Shown here piece after piece: positions 5,609-6,044 of a stretch of DNA of 6,044 nt. The position numbers and the translations under genes are program-made. The notes under the pieces were generated by a model. The model did not search any database, was not told the origin of the DNA, and saw nothing but the letters and a program-made list of their open reading frames with translations. How positions within the stretch are numbered: position 1 is the first letter of the stretch; the number at the start of each line of letters is the position of its first letter. The DNA lies in assembly GCA_017544125.1 (NCBI GenBank), contig JAFYET010000223.1:1-6044 (forward strand), given 5' to 3'. The stretch is from Ruminococcus sp. (GTDB lineage: Bacteria; Bacillota; Clostridia; Oscillospirales; Ruminococcaceae).

Positions 5609-6044
5609 ATGTCGGTTTTGAAATTCAAATGCAAATGCTGTAACAGCTATCACGATATAAACAGAACTGTTTCGGCAGGGTTTTCGGGTTGGAGCTATCC
5701 GGGTATGGAATGGTCTGATTTTACTGATGAAGTTCCGCCTTTGACTCAGGAACGCTGGCGTATCACCGAAGAAGTGAAAAAGATAGGAAGCAATGTTATA
5801 CCTAAGACGGGCGATATACGCACGGTAAGAGTTATGCTGCCTTTTGAAGAAGAGATCGGCAGCGAGTTCTATATGGACTATATGCCTGTATCTGCTTATC
5901 TTGACAGTTTTGAAACAGCAGACCAGTTTAAAAATTCAGCTATCGTAAAATGCAGGTTTACTGAAATAATATCTGCTGATGATTACAATGCGTGGATAAA
6001 AGTCAGGGTGCTTGATGTTATAATGTTCCCTCGGCTCGCAGAAG
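5609..6044 (+). CDS. Hypothetical protein, 3' end outside the window
   Basis: An open frame of 145 codons without stop runs to the right edge. The start is ATG at 5609, preceded by AAGGGG (5595-5600) at 8-nt spacing; an in-frame ATG at 5585 lies upstream of the predicted transcript start and is unlikely. The protein begins MSVLKFKCKCCNSYHDINR, with a CxCC cysteine group near the N-terminus that could be half of a metal-binding knuckle, although no second Cys pair is visible (one further Cys near residue 115). It continues with a Trp/Tyr-rich stretch (about 25-55) and an acidic, mixed alpha/beta-looking region. It has no signal peptide or membrane segment, so it is probably cytoplasmic. I do not recognise the family. 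Codon use resembles the neighbouring genes. Confidence 0.75.
   Translation, partial: MSVLKFKCKCCNSYHDINRTVSAGFSGWSYPGMEWSDFTDEVPPLTQERWRITEEVKKIGSNVIPKTGDIRTVRVMLPFEEEIGSEFYMDYMPVSAYLDSFETADQFKNSAIVKCRFTEIISADDYNAWIKVRVLDVIMFPRLAE

Noticed and set aside
5456..5653. 65-codon open frame on the minus strand
   Set aside because: It overlaps the promoter and start of the hypothetical gene on the plus strand, begins without a ribosome binding site and ends directly at the MATE stop. It looks like a chance frame.

Overview
The window looks like chromosomal DNA from a Clostridia-type (Firmicutes) gut bacterium, most likely Ruminococcus or a relative in the Oscillospiraceae. This is inferred from moderate GC, strong AGGAGG-type ribosome binding sites, TG-extended -10 promoters, hairpins with TTTA loops, and the protein families present. 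Nothing in the window fixes the species.

Layout. Positions 1-314 hold no gene. They carry a dense series of perfect hairpins, including one bistable GCCCC/GGGGC cluster, and end in a strong bidirectional terminator. Positions 315-3059 (minus strand) encode a large secreted papain-like (C1) cysteine protease. It has a signal peptide, an interrupted catalytic domain, a lectin-like domain, an Ig/CARDB-like domain, an acidic Lys/Pro linker and a C-terminal cell-wall-sorting-like signal (NPKTS, hydrophobic stretch, KRK tail). Its start is best read as TTG at 3059, because the upstream ATG at 3068 lies inside the ribosome binding site. A near-consensus sigma-A promoter sits at 3132-3160. Positions 3214-3960 (minus) encode an AraC-family regulator. 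Divergently, 4088-5455 (plus) encodes a MATE-family multidrug/cation antiporter. A hypothetical protein begins at 5609 (plus) and runs off the right edge; it has its own good promoter.

How the genes fit together. The araC-type gene and the MATE gene form a divergent regulator-transporter pair. Their shared 127-bp intergenic region contains a perfect 14-bp inverted repeat whose half-site centres are 40 bp apart. One arm lies in the -35/-10 spacer of the regulator promoter. The other abuts the weak -35 region of the MATE promoter. That geometry suggests, as inference, autorepression of the regulator together with activation of the exporter. The protease lies downstream of the regulator on the same strand but has its own promoter. 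No strong terminator separates the two, so some read-through is possible.

I found no CRISPR array, tRNA, rRNA or intact mobile element. The most notable signals are the inverted repeat in the divergent promoter region, the misleading protease start codon, the unusually wide Cys-His spacing in the protease, and the hairpin cluster at the left edge.
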